Assembly: GCA_013619145.1 (NCBI GenBank)
Contig: JABXKR010000295.1
Span: 1-37,244 of the forward strand
Reading direction: 5' to 3'
From: Psychromonas sp.
Lineage (GTDB): Bacteria; Pseudomonadota; Gammaproteobacteria; Enterobacterales; Psychromonadaceae
DNA: 37,244 nt
A program made the translations under genes and the position numbers. Below, one piece after another: positions 36,071-37,244 of this stretch. How positions within the stretch are numbered: position 1 is the stretch's first letter; each line of letters opens with the position of its first letter. The notes under the pieces were generated by a model, which made no database searches, was not told the DNA's origin, and saw only the letters and a list, made by a program, of their open reading frames with translations.

Positions 36071-36940
36071 TTAGTGAAGCACTTGAGTATTTGTCTCAAG
36101 GCTCATCTGTTTAATCTGTTGTTTTAATAGGCTTACAATTGGATCTTCAGGAAATTGTTCAATAAAGAATTCAAAATCGCTACTTGCCAATTTAAAACAG
36201 TCTAGTTGCTGAAACAGGAAACCGCGATCTCGTACTTCATAAGCATCATCAGGATCAATGCGCAGTAAAATATCACAACACAATAAGGCCAACTCTAAGG
36301 CATCAGCCTGAATATAGGCGGCCTTAATAACGTTAATTAAGCGTTTTATTACGGTTTTATTATCATCAGGCTTAAGCATATCAAGCGTTAATCGAGCATG
36401 ATTGCCTAACTGTCCACGAACTTTAAGTTCAAGCAGATCCCATGAAGGTAACTCACCGGTAAACGGATCAAGATAAAGCACTTCATTTTGTAGATTAATA
36501 CGAATCAAAAATCCGCTCGGAAAGCAGATCCCTTGCGCATCAAAATCACAGGCATTTAATAAATCTAAGAGTAAAACCCCCAGACTAATTGGAATCCCTT
36601 TTCGGCGTGATAATACTTTAGAAATCAGGGCGTTTTTAACTTTAAAAAAAGCTTTCCAATCACCTCTAAATTCTTGCTGCTGGTAAAGAATATCAAGCAG
36701 TTTATTTAGTTTTTCTTTATCAGCAACGGCAAAACCAGCTAGTTTCGATTTAATAACAAGATGTTGCAGACGTAACTCATCTTGAAACTTTTTAACACTA
36801 ATGCCTGTTATTTCCGATTCAACAACAATGGCGGCATCAATCAGTGAGCATGCCTCAAAATCGAACTGTTCATTAATCAACAGTTCACTATTTTCATAAT
36901 CGACATTTTCTACAACATCATTTTTAGATACAGTTATCAC
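36071..36940 (-). CDS. SirB1-family protein (transglutaminase-like plus TPR)
   Basis: A 289-residue protein with the SirB1 N-terminal domain: a transglutaminase-like fold seen at RRKGIPISLGVLLLDLLNAC and FPSGFLIRI ... LYLDPFTGE, followed by a TPR-like C-terminus (about 190-270, ALLCCDILLRIDPDDAYEVR). The biochemical function is not established. The start is GTG, three bases after the sirB2 stop, with AGGG shortly upstream, so the two are translated together. kdsA follows 15 bp after its stop. Confidence 0.88.
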   Translation of the reverse strand: MITVSKNDVVENVDYENSELLINEQFDFEACSLIDAAIVVESEITGISVKKFQDELRLQHLVIKSKLAGFAVADKEKLNKLLDILYQQQEFRGDWKAFFKVKNALISKVLSRRKGIPISLGVLLLDLLNACDFDAQGICFPSGFLIRINLQNEVLYLDPFTGELPSWDLLELKVRGQLGNHARLTLDMLKPDDNKTVIKRLINVIKAAYIQADALELALLCCDILLRIDPDDAYEVRDRGFLFQQLDCFKLASSDFEFFIEQFPEDPIVSLLKQQIKQMSLETNTQVLH

Positions 36941-36943
36941 GTT

Positions 36944-37244
36944 TTACCCTACTAATAAAATAGCTTGTTTGCTGATTGCCAGCTTGCCGATATAAGCAAG
37001 CCAACCAAACGCACCTATAAACGCTAAAAATTGCATCCCTTTCCGTTTACTTTTATCTAAAGCAACAGAAACCATCACAAGATAAGCGACAAATGCACCT
37101 ATTTTTTCGATTAACCAAAAACCATGATTATCAAAAGGATTAATTTGCACAAACCACATTAAAATCAAACCTAACAGCAAAATAGTAAAATGAGTATGTA
37201 ACAATATTTTTTTGAAAATTACTTTTTGTGCATTTTTATGGCCA
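36944..37244 (-). CDS. SirB2-family membrane protein, 5' end cut by window edge
   Basis: The reading frame stays open past a formal TTG at 37204 to the window end, and the upstream residues (GHKNAQKVIFKK then ILLHTHFTILLLGLILMW) match the middle of SirB2 proteins, where K-I-L-P-H starts the second helix. So the gene is partial here and its true start lies beyond 37244. It then shows FWLIEKIGAFVAYLVMVSVA and a final helix FLAFIGAFGWLAYIGKLA. SirB2 is a small multi-pass membrane protein of unknown function. It is the first visible gene of the sirB2-sirB1-kdsA-DUF423-rlmM series. Confidence 0.8.
   Translation of the reverse strand, partial: GHKNAQKVIFKKILLHTHFTILLLGLILMWFVQINPFDNHGFWLIEKIGAFVAYLVMVSVALDKSKRKGMQFLAFIGAFGWLAYIGKLAISKQAILLVG

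Overview
The window looks like chromosome of a low-GC marine gammaproteobacterium, most likely a Psychromonas-type member of the Alteromonadales; a Vibrio relative is second choice. This rests on general resemblance, not on a search. The signs are TrpR and MetJ-type control, an adenine riboswitch ahead of adenosine deaminase, a pspBC pair, the sirB2-sirB1-kdsA-DUF423-rlmM cluster, a ycbB/ycbK-like pair and a short MITE of a type common in marine gammaproteobacteria. I saw no rRNA, tRNA, CRISPR array, prophage or intact insertion sequence.

Left part (1-7000): a hemolysin III-family membrane protein (-); an atypical SDR protein (-) divergent from a LysR regulator (+), with a perfect 17-bp inverted repeat between them; then trpR (-) followed 4 bp later by an aromatic amino-acid permease gene broken by a deletion/frameshift; a YciA acyl-CoA thioesterase; and an exported DUF3179 protein.

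Centre-left (7000-16500): an overlapping pair of a GCS2-family carboxylate-amine ligase and an AstE/AspA-type zinc deacylase; a 159-bp MITE ending 31 bp before a D-amino-acid aminotransferase; a DUF3389-like small protein; a kinase/phosphatase pair (aminoglycoside-phosphotransferase fold plus inositol-monophosphatase fold); a 700-bp intergenic region holding a minus-strand class II CRP promoter, two LacI-family operators and a short terminated transcript with no convincing gene, the best candidate here for an undescribed small RNA; a sugar-phosphate isomerase/epimerase; two small minus-strand genes; and an LHPP-like HAD phosphatase.

Centre-right (16400-28100): a GcvA-like LysR regulator divergent from a TauE/SafE transporter; pspB-pspC without pspA; a 1065-residue diguanylate cyclase whose N-terminal region looks like a degenerate AAA/STAND ATPase without Walker A; a PfkB sugar kinase; an adenine riboswitch plus add; a remnant of a VOC/glyoxalase gene; and a metNIQ methionine importer whose promoter spacer is filled by two met boxes.

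Right end (28200-37244): an orphan MSHA-type pseudopilin (-), a Cache-GGDEF diguanylate cyclase (-), a YcbB-like L,D-transpeptidase and a Tat-exported YcbK-like peptidase (+), a 12-bp tandem repeat that folds as a hairpin, then the minus-strand cluster sirB2 (cut by the window edge)-sirB1-kdsA-DUF423-rlmM. Most genes are housekeeping or signalling. The novelty lies in regulatory DNA and in a few odd protein architectures.
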